DNA from: Lachnospiraceae bacterium
Lineage (GTDB): Bacteria; Bacillota; Clostridia; Lachnospirales; Lachnospiraceae
Length of the DNA stretch: 36,057 bases
Assembly (NCBI GenBank): GCA_016281555.1
Contig: JAEEIV010000023.1
Location: 1-36,057, forward strand
Reading direction: 5' to 3'
Shown piece by piece: positions 7,330 through 16,500 of this stretch (position 1 is its first letter; every line of letters begins with the position of its first letter). A program made the position numbers and the translations under genes. The notes below the pieces were generated by a model. That model searched no databases. It saw nothing but the letters and a program-made list of their open reading frames with translations, and was not told the origin of the DNA.

Positions 7330-8474
7330 AAGAACTGACCAAAGAAACCATGCGCTGTTTCGCCGAGATCGATCTCAGCGCGATGGTGCACAATCTGAAC
7401 GTCGCGAAGACGATGACCGGCCGGAAGGTCATGGCGGTGATCAAGGGCGATGCCCACGGTCACGGCGCAGTGAAGTGCGGCCTTGCATTGGAGGCGCACG
7501 GCTGCGACGCGTTCGCGGTGGCCTGCCTCGAGGAGGGCATCGAACTCCGGCAGGCCGGGATCCGCGTTCCGGTCCTCATTCTCGGCTGGACGCCGGCGGA
7601 ATTCGCTATGGACCTGGCGGACAATGACCTGACGCAGAGCATTCTGGACGAGGCCTATGCGGAAGAGCTTTCCGCTGCATTGACGGATTCGGGGCGGACC
7701 GTGAACGTCCACGTGAAGCTGGACACCGGAATGTCCCGTACAGGCATCTATTCGCAGGCAAATCACCGCGCGGCGGCCGAAGCCGTATTTCGTATCTCGC
7801 GGTTGCCCGGACTTCATTTGACCGGCATTTTTACGCATTACGCGGCGGCTGACGTTCCGGCGAAGAACGACTACACCGCGTGGCAATTGGGAAACTATAA
7901 AAAGGTGCTTTCCGAACTTGATTCTCTCGGATTCCGGGGAGAGATCGTCCGGCACGCTTCAAACAGCGCGGCGGTCCTGTTCCATCCGGAAACTTATTTT
8001 GACATGGTGCGAATGGGCGTCATGGTCTACGGTTTCTATCCGGACGACCGGTTCCGCCCGGACGGACCGCTCCGGCAGGCGCTTTCGCTGAAGGCGAGAG
8101 TCATTGAACTCCGGGAATTGCCCGCCGGAACGAGCGTAAGTTACGGCTGCACGTTCGTGACGGACCGTCCGACGACCGTGGCCGTCGTGTCTGCGGGGTA
8201 TGCGGACGCCTATCCGAGAGCCCTCAGCAACAAAGGCGCCTATGCGGTGATCGCGGGAGAGCGCTGTCCGCAGATCGGACGGGTCTGCATGGACCTCTCA
8301 ATGTTCGACGTGACCGGAAAAAACGTCAAACGCGGAGACGAGGTGATCCTGTACGGACGCGGCGGCATGCCGCTCGAAGAAATCGCGGCACTCGCCGGAA
8401 CCATTAATTGCGAGCCGACGAGTCTGTTAACGAAGCGGGTGCACAAGGTGTATCTGGAACCGGAAGCGCAGTGA
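7326..8474 (+). CDS. alr: Alanine racemase
   Basis: A PLP-dependent fold-type III racemase of normal length (382 aa) that converts L- and D-alanine. Lys40 in AVIKGDAHGHG is the PLP lysine, VKLDTGMSRTG (130-140) is the conserved mid-barrel motif, and Tyr273 in VSYGCTF is the second catalytic base. GFYP and CMDLSMFDVT lie in the expected order. The PLP-lysine motif differs slightly from the usual VKADAYGHG (Gly for Ala, His for Tyr), so another amino acid such as serine is possible. It begins in an ATGA overlap with the EEP gene and is followed at 7 nt by a D-aminoacylase, which suggests a role in D-amino-acid catabolism rather than only wall synthesis. A second alr elsewhere in the genome would support this. 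Confidence 0.93.
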   Translation: MKELTKETMRCFAEIDLSAMVHNLNVAKTMTGRKVMAVIKGDAHGHGAVKCGLALEAHGCDAFAVACLEEGIELRQAGIRVPVLILGWTPAEFAMDLADNDLTQSILDEAYAEELSAALTDSGRTVNVHVKLDTGMSRTGIYSQANHRAAAEAVFRISRLPGLHLTGIFTHYAAADVPAKNDYTAWQLGNYKKVLSELDSLGFRGEIVRHASNSAAVLFHPETYFDMVRMGVMVYGFYPDDRFRPDGPLRQALSLKARVIELRELPAGTSVSYGCTFVTDRPTTVAVVSAGYADAYPRALSNKGAYAVIAGERCPQIGRVCMDLSMFDVTGKNVKRGDEVILYGRGGMPLEEIAALAGTINCEPTSLLTKRVHKVYLEPEAQ

Positions 8475-8481
8475 GGAAAAA

Positions 8482-10041
8482 ATGGACATTCTCATTCTGA
8501 ATGCAAAAATCATTGACGGCAGCGGAAAAACGGCGTATCAGGGCCGTGTCGGAATCGACGGCGGGAAGATCTGCCTCGAAAACCTGCCCGAAACGGCGGA
8601 GCAGGTGATCGACGCAGCGGGGCTGACCCTGGCACCCGGCTTCATTGACTGTCATTCGCACGGAGACCGCATCCTGGGGCTGGAGTTCGGCGATCTCTGC
8701 AAGCTGAACCACGGCGTCACGACGCAGCTCGCGGGACAGTGCGGGAATTCTCAGGTGCCGGAATCGGAGGCCTACCGTCAGGCGCGGGACGGCGCCGGGA
8801 CGTCATGGAAGCGTTGCTGGTCTTCGTATGCGGATCACGTCGACACCTTGCCCATGGCGCTGAACACGGCCCTGTTTGTCGGCTTTAATACGATCCGGAT
8901 CGCGGTCATGGGGTACACCGACCGGAAACCGACGGCGGATGAGGTCCGGGCAATGCAGGATCTTCTCATTGACGCGATGGAGCACGGCGCGCTCGGCATG
9001 TCGAGCGGCCTCGCCTACATTCCGGGGACCTATACGGACACGGACGACGTTGTGGAGATCGCGAAAGTGATGGCAAAGTACGGCGGCATTTACACGACGC
9101 ATATGCGGAACGAATCCTTCGATCTTGTGAATTCCGTGAAGGAAGCGGTCGAGATCGGGCGGAAGGCCGGCGTCGCGGTCAACATCTCGCATTTCAAAGC
9201 CATGGGGCGGTCGAACTGGGGGAGCGTCGGAGAAGCCATTGCCGTCATCGAAGAAGCGAGGGCGGAAGGACTGCAGGTCACGGTCGACCAATACCCGTAC
9301 AATTGCAGCATGACGCAGCTTTATCCCTGCATGCCGCCGTGGTACTTTACCGAAGGTGTCGGCAAGGTCGTGGAACTTTTGAAGGATCCGGCCGTGCGCG
9401 AAAAGATCCGCCGCGAGATGGAGGATCCCGCGACGCCGTATGAAAACCTGTACTTAAACGCCGGCGGATTCGGCGGGATCACGGCCTGCGGTGCGCCGGC
9501 CACTCCGGAGGCAGAAGGAAAGACGATCGAGGAACTGGCGGCGCTTTGGGGAAAAGAGCCGTTCGACGCGTTCTTCGACCTGCTCATTGCCAATCGGGGC
9601 ATCGTCCCGGCAGTGTATCATTCGATCGGCGACGAGGACATTCTGAAGATCATTCAGCTGCCCTATGCGATGGTGGGGAGCGACGGCGTCGTCCGTTCGG
9701 CGACGGAAAAGGTTCATCCGCGCGGCTGGGGCGCGATGGTCCGGGCGATCAATCTCTTTACGAAAGAGCACCCGGTCCTGTCGCTCGAGGCCTTGATCCG
9801 AAAAATGACGGGACTTCCGGCGGACGTCTACCGACTGGAAGGGAAAGGATATATCCAGGAGGGTTACGACGCGGACCTCGTGCTGTTCGATTACGACCGG
9901 CTCGAAGATCGCTCGACTTATCAGGATCCGACTGCGCTCGCCGGCGGCGTGAAAGCGGTATTCGTGAACGGAAAGATCGTATATCAGGACGGGGCAATGA
10001 CCGGCGAACGGCCGGGAAAGCTGATCCGGAGACGCAGGTGA
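8482..10041 (+). CDS. N-acyl-D-amino-acid deacylase (D-aminoacylase), amidohydrolase superfamily
   Basis: A metal-dependent amidohydrolase of 519 residues. The D-aminoacylase layout is complete: APGFIDCHSHGD (His58, His60, Asp62), the metal-bridging Cys87 in AGQCGNS, TTHMRNES (His205, Glu209), NISHFKA (His235) and the catalytic Asp399 in MVGSDG. The C-terminal end folds back to the small beta-domain (YDADLVLFD, VFVNGKIVYQDG). These cytoplasmic enzymes release D-amino acids from N-acylated forms. Related D-glutamyl or dipeptide activities cannot be excluded. GAGG at the alr stop is its ribosome binding site. Together with alr it could turn N-acyl-D-amino acids into L-amino acids. Confidence 0.92.
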   Translation: MDILILNAKIIDGSGKTAYQGRVGIDGGKICLENLPETAEQVIDAAGLTLAPGFIDCHSHGDRILGLEFGDLCKLNHGVTTQLAGQCGNSQVPESEAYRQARDGAGTSWKRCWSSYADHVDTLPMALNTALFVGFNTIRIAVMGYTDRKPTADEVRAMQDLLIDAMEHGALGMSSGLAYIPGTYTDTDDVVEIAKVMAKYGGIYTTHMRNESFDLVNSVKEAVEIGRKAGVAVNISHFKAMGRSNWGSVGEAIAVIEEARAEGLQVTVDQYPYNCSMTQLYPCMPPWYFTEGVGKVVELLKDPAVREKIRREMEDPATPYENLYLNAGGFGGITACGAPATPEAEGKTIEELAALWGKEPFDAFFDLLIANRGIVPAVYHSIGDEDILKIIQLPYAMVGSDGVVRSATEKVHPRGWGAMVRAINLFTKEHPVLSLEALIRKMTGLPADVYRLEGKGYIQEGYDADLVLFDYDRLEDRSTYQDPTALAGGVKAVFVNGKIVYQDGAMTGERPGKLIRRRR

Positions 10042-10058
10042 AAAGGAGAAAGCGAAAT

Positions 10059-10706
10059 ATGTACGTGGTTCATCATTACAACGTGTATTACAAGGACAAG
10101 ATCATCGGCGTTTTTTATATCTTCAATTCGGGGGCGACTGAATACTCCCCGTCAAGCTGGATCTCGATCGATTTTAAAGAGGAGAAGGACATTCCCAAAC
10201 CGCTGACCGTCGGGAAGACTTCAAAGACGGCGATCCCGTATTTTGAGAATATCCTTCAGGAAGAGCACCGGGTGCCCGGGTTAAGAAAACACATCTATAC
10301 GTGCGGACCGGTCCGGATGGAGGAGGTTCCGAAGGGAGTCGACAGCTTTTCCGTATTTCGGGCCGGGGCGGACAAACGCGATCCCGATTATTCCGGCAAG
10401 GATCATTCGGCGCCGCATTACGAAGGCGAGCATACCCCGAAAGGCATGCGGGAATGGGCGAATCATTACTGTTTCAACAAAATGAGCGACGGCACTTTTG
10501 AGGCGGAGCTGGACGAAGCCTGGTGGTGGGGCGGCAGCCACAACGACGGCGGCACCATTCACACCCCGATCCCGGAAGAGTGGCAGGATCTCACGTACGA
10601 CGAGTTTCTGGAACGCGTCGTGACGCTTTCCTCCGCCGCGCATTACGGGTTCACGGCGAAAGATCTGAAAGAGAAAAAGGGGCTGAAAGAGTTCTTTGGC
10701 TTTTAA
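10059..10706 (+). CDS. Unknown protein (215 aa), last gene of the nine-gene cluster
   Basis: Start ATG 10059 lies 10 nt after AGGAG; the longer open frame to 9546 is only read-through over the deacylase gene. No family recognised. The sequence is rich in His, Trp and Tyr (HHYNVYYKDK at the N-terminus, EAWWWGGSHNDGGTIHTP near residue 155) and has no signal peptide or membrane segment. The final ~40 residues look helical and charged. Its stop overlaps the stop of the convergent HAD gene within a single TTAA. Spacing places it in the same transcript as alr and the deacylase. Confidence 0.7.
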   Translation: MYVVHHYNVYYKDKIIGVFYIFNSGATEYSPSSWISIDFKEEKDIPKPLTVGKTSKTAIPYFENILQEEHRVPGLRKHIYTCGPVRMEEVPKGVDSFSVFRAGADKRDPDYSGKDHSAPHYEGEHTPKGMREWANHYCFNKMSDGTFEAELDEAWWWGGSHNDGGTIHTPIPEEWQDLTYDEFLERVVTLSSAAHYGFTAKDLKEKKGLKEFFGF

Positions 10707-12484
10707 CGGCCGGCGGGGTCGGTTGGTTCGTCCTTTTGCAGCCCTGCCATGATCCGGTCGTAGAGCGTCGGGACCGTGATCTGATGATCTCCGGTGAAAT
10801 GCCAGCCTAAGCCGCCCCGGCTCGTCGGCCGGTTGACAATGTTCTTTCGCGGCCGGTAGTAATAGTTCGGATCGTCGTAGCCGATCCTAGAGCGGTAGTT
10901 ACCGAGGTCAATGAGATCGAAGTTCGCCGTCGTGATGTGAAACGTCGGATAGCCTAAGTTCCGGACGATCGAGAGCGCCTTCAGGAAGACTTCCGCGCCG
11001 ATGACCGCCGAACCGAAATTCATGAATACACCGCCATCGAGGTCTGCGACAGAGGCGCAGACCTTTTTAAAATCTGTGCCGGTCGTCGCGCCGATCGCGC
11101 CGAAATCCGCCGCCGGGTGCTGGTGGATGATGTCCGTGCCGATCGCGACGTGGTAAGTCACGGGGATATTCAGAAGATAGGCCTGATAGAGCACGCAGTC
11201 GTCCCGGTACGGGAACCGGTCCGGATGTTCGTCGACGTACCGTCCGAGCGCCTCGCCGTAGCCAAGCCCGTCCCGGGCACCCTCCCGGATCGCTTCATTC
11301 ATCCAGCGTCCGGTCTGTTCCCACATGCCGAACGACCCGTCCTCGATCGCGGTCGGCACGTCCTCGCTCGTTCCGCCGAGGTACGCGAGCTCGAAATCGT
11401 GGATCGAGCCGGCACCGTTCGACATGAGGTGCGTGATGATCCCCGCTTTCATCAGGGCAATGAGATAGCGCGAGAGCCGGTTTTTGATGACGTGCGCGCC
11501 GTAACTGAAGATCACGGGACGCCCGTTTTCTCTTGCGTTCAGGATCCGCCGGACGAGTTCGTCGAACCCCTCGGCGTCATAGTCTTCATGGGGCGTCACT
11601 CCGGGCGTCATCAGGTTTTCGATCGTGACGAGATTCTTCCGGTCGTGCGCATCGTAGGTGATGAGGCGGCCCGTCTCCAGAACTCTGGAGCGTCCTTCCC
11701 CGACGAAAACGCCACGCGGGCCGGACGGCGAGAACCACTCGAGGATCTCCTGCCGGTTCCGGAAAGAATCCGTGATCGCGGTCGCGCCGGCCTTGTGCAG
11801 CCGCGTTAATTTCGCGGCATTCATGCCGTACAGGTGCGCTTCGTCGCTTGCGACCCCGAGCGTCAATGCCCCCGCCTCTTCCCCGAGCCGGATCTCAACC
11901 GGTCCGTCGCCGACGACGAGGATGCCCTCGGAGTCGCCGGCTTCGGCAATGAGCCGCTGCAGCGTCGTTTTTTTGGAGCAATCCTCACTCATCGGCTTCG
12001 CGCCGGCGATCTCGTCAAAAAACTTGGCCACGCCGAGTGCATCCGCCTCGTTTTGCACGTCCGCCTCATCGGTGCCGCTTGCGGCAAAGAGGCGGAGTCC
12101 CATCCCTTTCAGCGCTTCCAGAAACTCCCGCGCGCCGGACATGAGATACCGCTCCGGATGAAGACGCGCATCTTCACGGCGGAGAGAAACGTTTTCCATC
12201 AGCCGGTCATTGTATAACTTTTTGTAGTACCAGGGATCCGCCGGGTTTTCGGCACTTGCTTCGTGCGCCTTTTCGGCGAGCCATTTCATCTGCTGAATGG
12301 TCTGGATGCCCGTCGATTCGTCGATGTAAGAACGGACTTCCGCCCGCCGGGCTTCTCCCAGGTATTCGACCATGAGCGGTTCCATCACCTGTTCCCAGCC
12401 CGCGCGGAGCGTGGAGATCGTCCCGTCGAAATCAAAGACGACCGTATGTATCTTCCGGGGGATGTGACCCTTAATGATGAGCAT
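10703..12484 (-). CDS. HAD-family phosphatase fused to a deoxyhypusine-synthase-like domain (593 aa)
   Basis: Start at 12484: GGAG lies 8 nt before this ATG and the kinase gene upstream stops one base away; the longer open frame would overlap the kinase. Residues ~10-250 are a HAD hydrolase: TVVFDFDGTIS (nucleophile Asp18, Asp20), AASGTDE (~135) and VVGDGPVEIRLG (~191) as the metal-site motif. Residues ~270-593 resemble bacterial deoxyhypusine-synthase-like proteins: RPVIFSYGAHVIK (322-334), HLMSNGAGSIHDFE (~352-365), then ATTGTDF and GDHQITVPTLY. I do not see the WGK catalytic lysine of true deoxyhypusine synthase, and bacteria lack eIF5A, so hypusination is unlikely. Coupled to a PfkB kinase, it may act on a phosphorylated sugar. 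Confidence 0.82.
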   Translation of the reverse strand: MLIIKGHIPRKIHTVVFDFDGTISTLRAGWEQVMEPLMVEYLGEARRAEVRSYIDESTGIQTIQQMKWLAEKAHEASAENPADPWYYKKLYNDRLMENVSLRREDARLHPERYLMSGAREFLEALKGMGLRLFAASGTDEADVQNEADALGVAKFFDEIAGAKPMSEDCSKKTTLQRLIAEAGDSEGILVVGDGPVEIRLGEEAGALTLGVASDEAHLYGMNAAKLTRLHKAGATAITDSFRNRQEILEWFSPSGPRGVFVGEGRSRVLETGRLITYDAHDRKNLVTIENLMTPGVTPHEDYDAEGFDELVRRILNARENGRPVIFSYGAHVIKNRLSRYLIALMKAGIITHLMSNGAGSIHDFELAYLGGTSEDVPTAIEDGSFGMWEQTGRWMNEAIREGARDGLGYGEALGRYVDEHPDRFPYRDDCVLYQAYLLNIPVTYHVAIGTDIIHQHPAADFGAIGATTGTDFKKVCASVADLDGGVFMNFGSAVIGAEVFLKALSIVRNLGYPTFHITTANFDLIDLGNYRSRIGYDDPNYYYRPRKNIVNRPTSRGGLGWHFTGDHQITVPTLYDRIMAGLQKDEPTDPAGR

Positions 12485-12485
12485 G

Positions 12486-13490
12486 TTATTTCTCCGTGAG
12501 CTGCAGGATCTCCTCCGGTGATGCCGTGCCGGTGGTCCCGAGCTTTTTGACCGTGACGGCGGAAGCGTAGGCAGCGAAGGACAGGGCGTCTTCCGGCTTT
12601 GTGCCTGCGGCCATTGCCAACGAGAATGCCGAAAGGAAGCAGTCCCCGGCGCCGACGATGTCGACCGGAGGATCGACCGGAACGGCCTTTCCGAATACCG
12701 CCTCTTTCTCGTCGTAATAGACCGCACCGTGGCTGCCGAGCGTCAGGCAGACCTGAGACGCGCATTTTTCTGAGAGCGCTTTCGCGGCAGGGATCCAGGT
12801 TTCCTCGAGCGTGCCTTCAGACAAAGCCGCTTCCGGAAGCGACAAGGCCCGCGCGCATTCGATTTCATTGGGCTTCAAAGTGCAATGCCGGTAGAACCCG
12901 ATCCGGTTCCGGCTGTCGACGAAGACCGGAAGTCCTTCCGACGCCAGGGCAATGATCCTTTCCCGCACCTTTTCCGTAACGACGCCGAAAGTCATCTGGT
13001 CGCTCACGACGAGAACGTCGGCGTCCTTCACCGCATCATTGAGCGCTGAAAGGACCGCGGTTTCCGCTTCTTCCGGAAGCGGCGCATAATTCTCGAAGTC
13101 GAGACGTGGATCCTCGGTTTCCTCTTTCGAATAACCGAAGCGCATCGGCTTGATGTAGGCGTTCGTCCGGCAGTCCGGGGAAGTGACGATCCGCGGGGTA
13201 AGACCGGGCGTTTCAAAGAGCAGCTTTTGTAAGACGTCTCCCCGCCAGTCATTGCCGGTGACGCCGATCACCTGCAGGTTTTTCGGGACAAGCCCGGCCA
13301 TGCAGGAAGCCGCATTTCCGCCGGCGCCCGGACTCATCCGTTCCGCGACGACGGGAAGCGGAAAATGCGCGGTCTCGCGGGACAGGCGGCTTTTCGTCAT
13401 GTCCGCCGACCAGTAGACGTCGAGACAGAGGTCGCCGATGAGCACGGCCCGTACGTTGTTTATGTTTTTCAGGATCTGTTTCGTGTCCAC
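12486..13490 (-). CDS. PfkB-family carbohydrate kinase, RfaE/HldE kinase-like (334 aa)
   Basis: Begins with GTG behind GGAGGGAG. The ribokinase fold is plain: LIGDLCLDVYW (18-27) and PGAGGNAASCMAGL (54-67) for sugar binding, LKPNEIECARAL (205-215), TLGSHGAVYY, and DIVGAGDCFLSAF (277-289) with catalytic Asp283 and the anion hole. The wording (GD-LDVYW, SPGAGGNAA, KPNEIE) is nearest to the heptose-7-phosphate kinase half of HldE/RfaE as I remember it, but the usual partner genes gmhA and gmhB are absent, so the sugar is not fixed. The stop is one base from the next start, so translation with the HAD-fusion gene is probably coupled. Confidence 0.88.
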   Translation of the reverse strand: MDTKQILKNINNVRAVLIGDLCLDVYWSADMTKSRLSRETAHFPLPVVAERMSPGAGGNAASCMAGLVPKNLQVIGVTGNDWRGDVLQKLLFETPGLTPRIVTSPDCRTNAYIKPMRFGYSKEETEDPRLDFENYAPLPEEAETAVLSALNDAVKDADVLVVSDQMTFGVVTEKVRERIIALASEGLPVFVDSRNRIGFYRHCTLKPNEIECARALSLPEAALSEGTLEETWIPAAKALSEKCASQVCLTLGSHGAVYYDEKEAVFGKAVPVDPPVDIVGAGDCFLSAFSLAMAAGTKPEDALSFAAYASAVTVKKLGTTGTASPEEILQLTEK

Positions 13491-13507
13491 CGTACGCTCC
13501 CTCCGGT

Positions 13508-16500
13508 TCAGCGCTCTTCGAACGTCACCCGGAACGACCGGATCTCAAACGGTTTGAAATCGAAGGAAAAAGTCTTTCCGTCGGTCGGGACCGGCCCGGT
13601 TTCGGTTTCCATCAGGTTGCATTCGGTGACGGAAGCGATCGGCAGGTAACTCGTCACGGTTTCCTTTCCGCTGCCGCCGGTCGCCTCGTAGAGCCGGAGA
13701 ACGTAGCCGTTTCCGTCCTCCGCCTGCTTGAACGTGTCAATGACCATCCGCTCGTCAAAGAGCGTGAAGAAACTGCCGGTTTCCGGAAGCTTGCCCTTTC
13801 CGGCGGCAAGATCGACCGGCGCCTCGTTCAGTTCGAGCGCAGCGTAGACCGTGTCTTCGGTCCAGGGACCTTCGTGCGGGAAGAGGGAATACGTGAAATC
13901 GTGTTCTCCGCGGTCCGCGGTGCAGTCCGGTTCCATCGGCGCGCGAAGCAGCGTCAGCCGGATCACGTCGCCGTGCGCGTCGTAGCCGTACTTGCAGTCG
14001 TTTAAGATGCTGAGACCGTAATCGCTTTCGGAAATGTCCGCCCACTTGTGCGCCATGACTTCGTAGCGCATCGCGTCGTAGGTCGTGTTCCGGTGCGTCG
14101 GCCGCGCGATCGCGCCGAACTGGATCTCGTAGGTGGCCTCCCGGGCGTGCACGGCCGGGGCGAAGGCGACCTTTAAGAGTTTCATGTTTTCGTGCCAGTC
14201 GACGTGCGTCTTAAAGTCAATGCGGTCAATGTCCGCATAGAGCACGACGTCCTGGGTGAGGCGGCTTCCGCCGAATTCATAGGTAAACCGGACCGACGCC
14301 TCGCGGCCTTCCGCTTCGACGACTTCCACCGAAGACGGTGCCGGGAAGGGGAGTTCCCGTCCTTCGTACTCGGGATGGATGTCCCAGGCGGAGAGCTGCA
14401 GTTTCGCGATCTCCCCGAACCACTGGAAGGCATTGCCCGGTGCAGCGAAGACTTCGCGCTTCGCCCGCTTGTCAATGAGCGAGGCGATCCGGCCCTTTTT
14501 GTCGAAGGTCAGCCGGAAGAACTGATTTTCCATCTTCTTTTCGGTCGCCCGGCAAACGCTCTTCGACGGCGTCACGACCGCGCTCCAGCCAAACGGCGGA
14601 AGTTCCCGGATCCCGTCGTCTGCTTCGACGGTGCGCTCCCGGGACAGCGTGTTCAGAACGGCCTTTTTCGGCAATGCGGCTCCGAGTTCCTTCGTGAGCC
14701 TGCTTTCCAGTTTCGCCGTGTTTTTCAGAAGTTTCGTGAAGTTCGTGACGGCCGCGCGGTTCACGTGCGTGATCGAGGAACCGGGCAGGCTGTCGTGGAA
14801 CTGCAGGTGCAAGAGTTCCTTCCAGAGCGCGTCGAGTTCGGCCTTCGGATAAGCCGCGCCGGTGAGCAGCGCGTTCATCGAAGAGAGGATCTCGAGCCGG
14901 CGCATCGCAAATTCGCTTCTCCGGTTCAGCTTCTTGATCGCGCCCATCGTCGTGAACGTTCCGCGGTGCCGGTCGAGGTAGAGCTCGTCGTCCCAGACCG
15001 GAAGGCCGGCCTTCCGGGCGTCCTCGATCGTCGTGCCCTTCACCGGTTTGTAGACCTCGTCGAGGAAGTCCTCGAACTTGCCCATCCTGACCTTCGGAAT
15101 GCCGGGCAGGTCCTTGAACCGGCGGCAGCTTTCGAGCATCTTGTATTCCGCGCCGCCGCCCCCGTCGCCGTAGCCGAAGGTGAGATAGCCCTTGTTTGCA
15201 AAGGCCTTGTTTTCATTGCAGAGCGTGGTCTCGGCCAGCCTCGTCGGATTCACACGGCCGTTGTAGCCGACGCGCATGAGATACGAACGGATCCGCGTCC
15301 CGTCGATGCCCTGCCACAGGAAGAAGGTGTATGGGAAGCGGTAGAGCTCGTTCGTGTACAGTTTGTTCGTGTAAAAGTATTCGATGCCGGACCGGACGAG
15401 GATCTGCGGCAATGACGCCGGATAGCCGAAGGAATCCGGCATGTAGAACACGCGCGATTCGCGGCCGAATTTCTCGAGCTGGTAGGCACGCCCGTACAAT
15501 AACTGCCGGATGATCGACTCGCCGCTCGCAATGTTCGTGTCCATCTCGACCCAGAGATTGCCGATCGGATCGATGTGCCCGTCCTTCACGCGCTCGACGA
15601 TCTTTTCAAACAGCGCCGGACAATGCTTCTCCATCATCTCGTAGGTGTAAGGCTGCGAGAAAGTGAAGACGTACTCGGGATAGCGGTCGATGAGCTGCAG
15701 TGCGTTCAGGAAGGTGTTCTCGACCTTCCGGACCGTGTGCCGCTCCTCCCAGAGCCAGACGATGTCCATGTGCGCGAAACCGCTCACGGTCACCTCGCCC
15801 TGATCGTACTTCGGAAGTTTCTTCAATGCGTCGTGGAGCGCCTTCGCGGCCGCCGGGACCGCTTTCCGCATTTCTTCTTTCGATGAGAAGAAGGGAATGA
15901 GGTCGTAAGCCGCGCGCATCGCGTTCTGGACGCCTTCGTACAGTGCGTGATCCCGCGCGCCCTGCAGCAGCGCTCTCTGGTCTTCCGGGTGCGTGTAGCG
16001 GAAATTCGTCTCGCCGTTCAGCGTCTGATTGACGATCTTTTTGTACGACTCCGCGACGAGCAGCAGGTTCTCGAGGTCGAGCACGAGGCTTTCGGAAACT
16101 TCGTCGACCGCGCCGAGAAAAGCGTACTGCATCGTGTAGCGCTGGTGGTTGTCGTCCGCGTAGACGTTATAGCGGCTGCCTTTGTAGAAGTCTTTGTAGT
16201 TCAGGTTCGTCTGGATGCTGACGTGATAGACCGTACCGGGCACGCCGGAATCGGTGAGATCGACCCGCGTTCTCGGGAGGACGTTGCCGCGTACGAGTTC
16301 GTAGAAGAAGGTCACGCCGCATTTCGGCTCGCCGTTCACCGTGACGAGCGCTTCGCCGCCGAGCGAAAGCTCGAGCACGAGACGTTTTCCCTTCATGCTT
16401 TCCGGCACCGTGACGTCCGCCTCGAACCAGCGGGCTTCGTCGTAGCGGATGTCGTAGACCTCGCCGACGTTCATCGTCGTCCAGGGCGTGTAATGCACGT

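Noticed and set aside
9546-10058. N-terminal extension of the 215-aa unknown gene over the deacylase
   Set aside because: It lies in another frame of a clear enzyme gene, and ATG 10059 has its own AGGAG.
12485-12727. N-terminal extension of the HAD fusion into the kinase gene
   Set aside because: The HAD fold begins after MLIIKGH at 12484, which has a ribosome binding site; the extension is Arg/Ser-rich shadow of pfkB.
14192-15415. Long open frame (about 400 codons) on the plus strand opposite the GH38 gene
   Set aside because: GH38 covers this span with full catalytic motifs. The opposite frame is a GC-rich shadow, low in hydrophobic order and without family motifs or a ribosome binding site.
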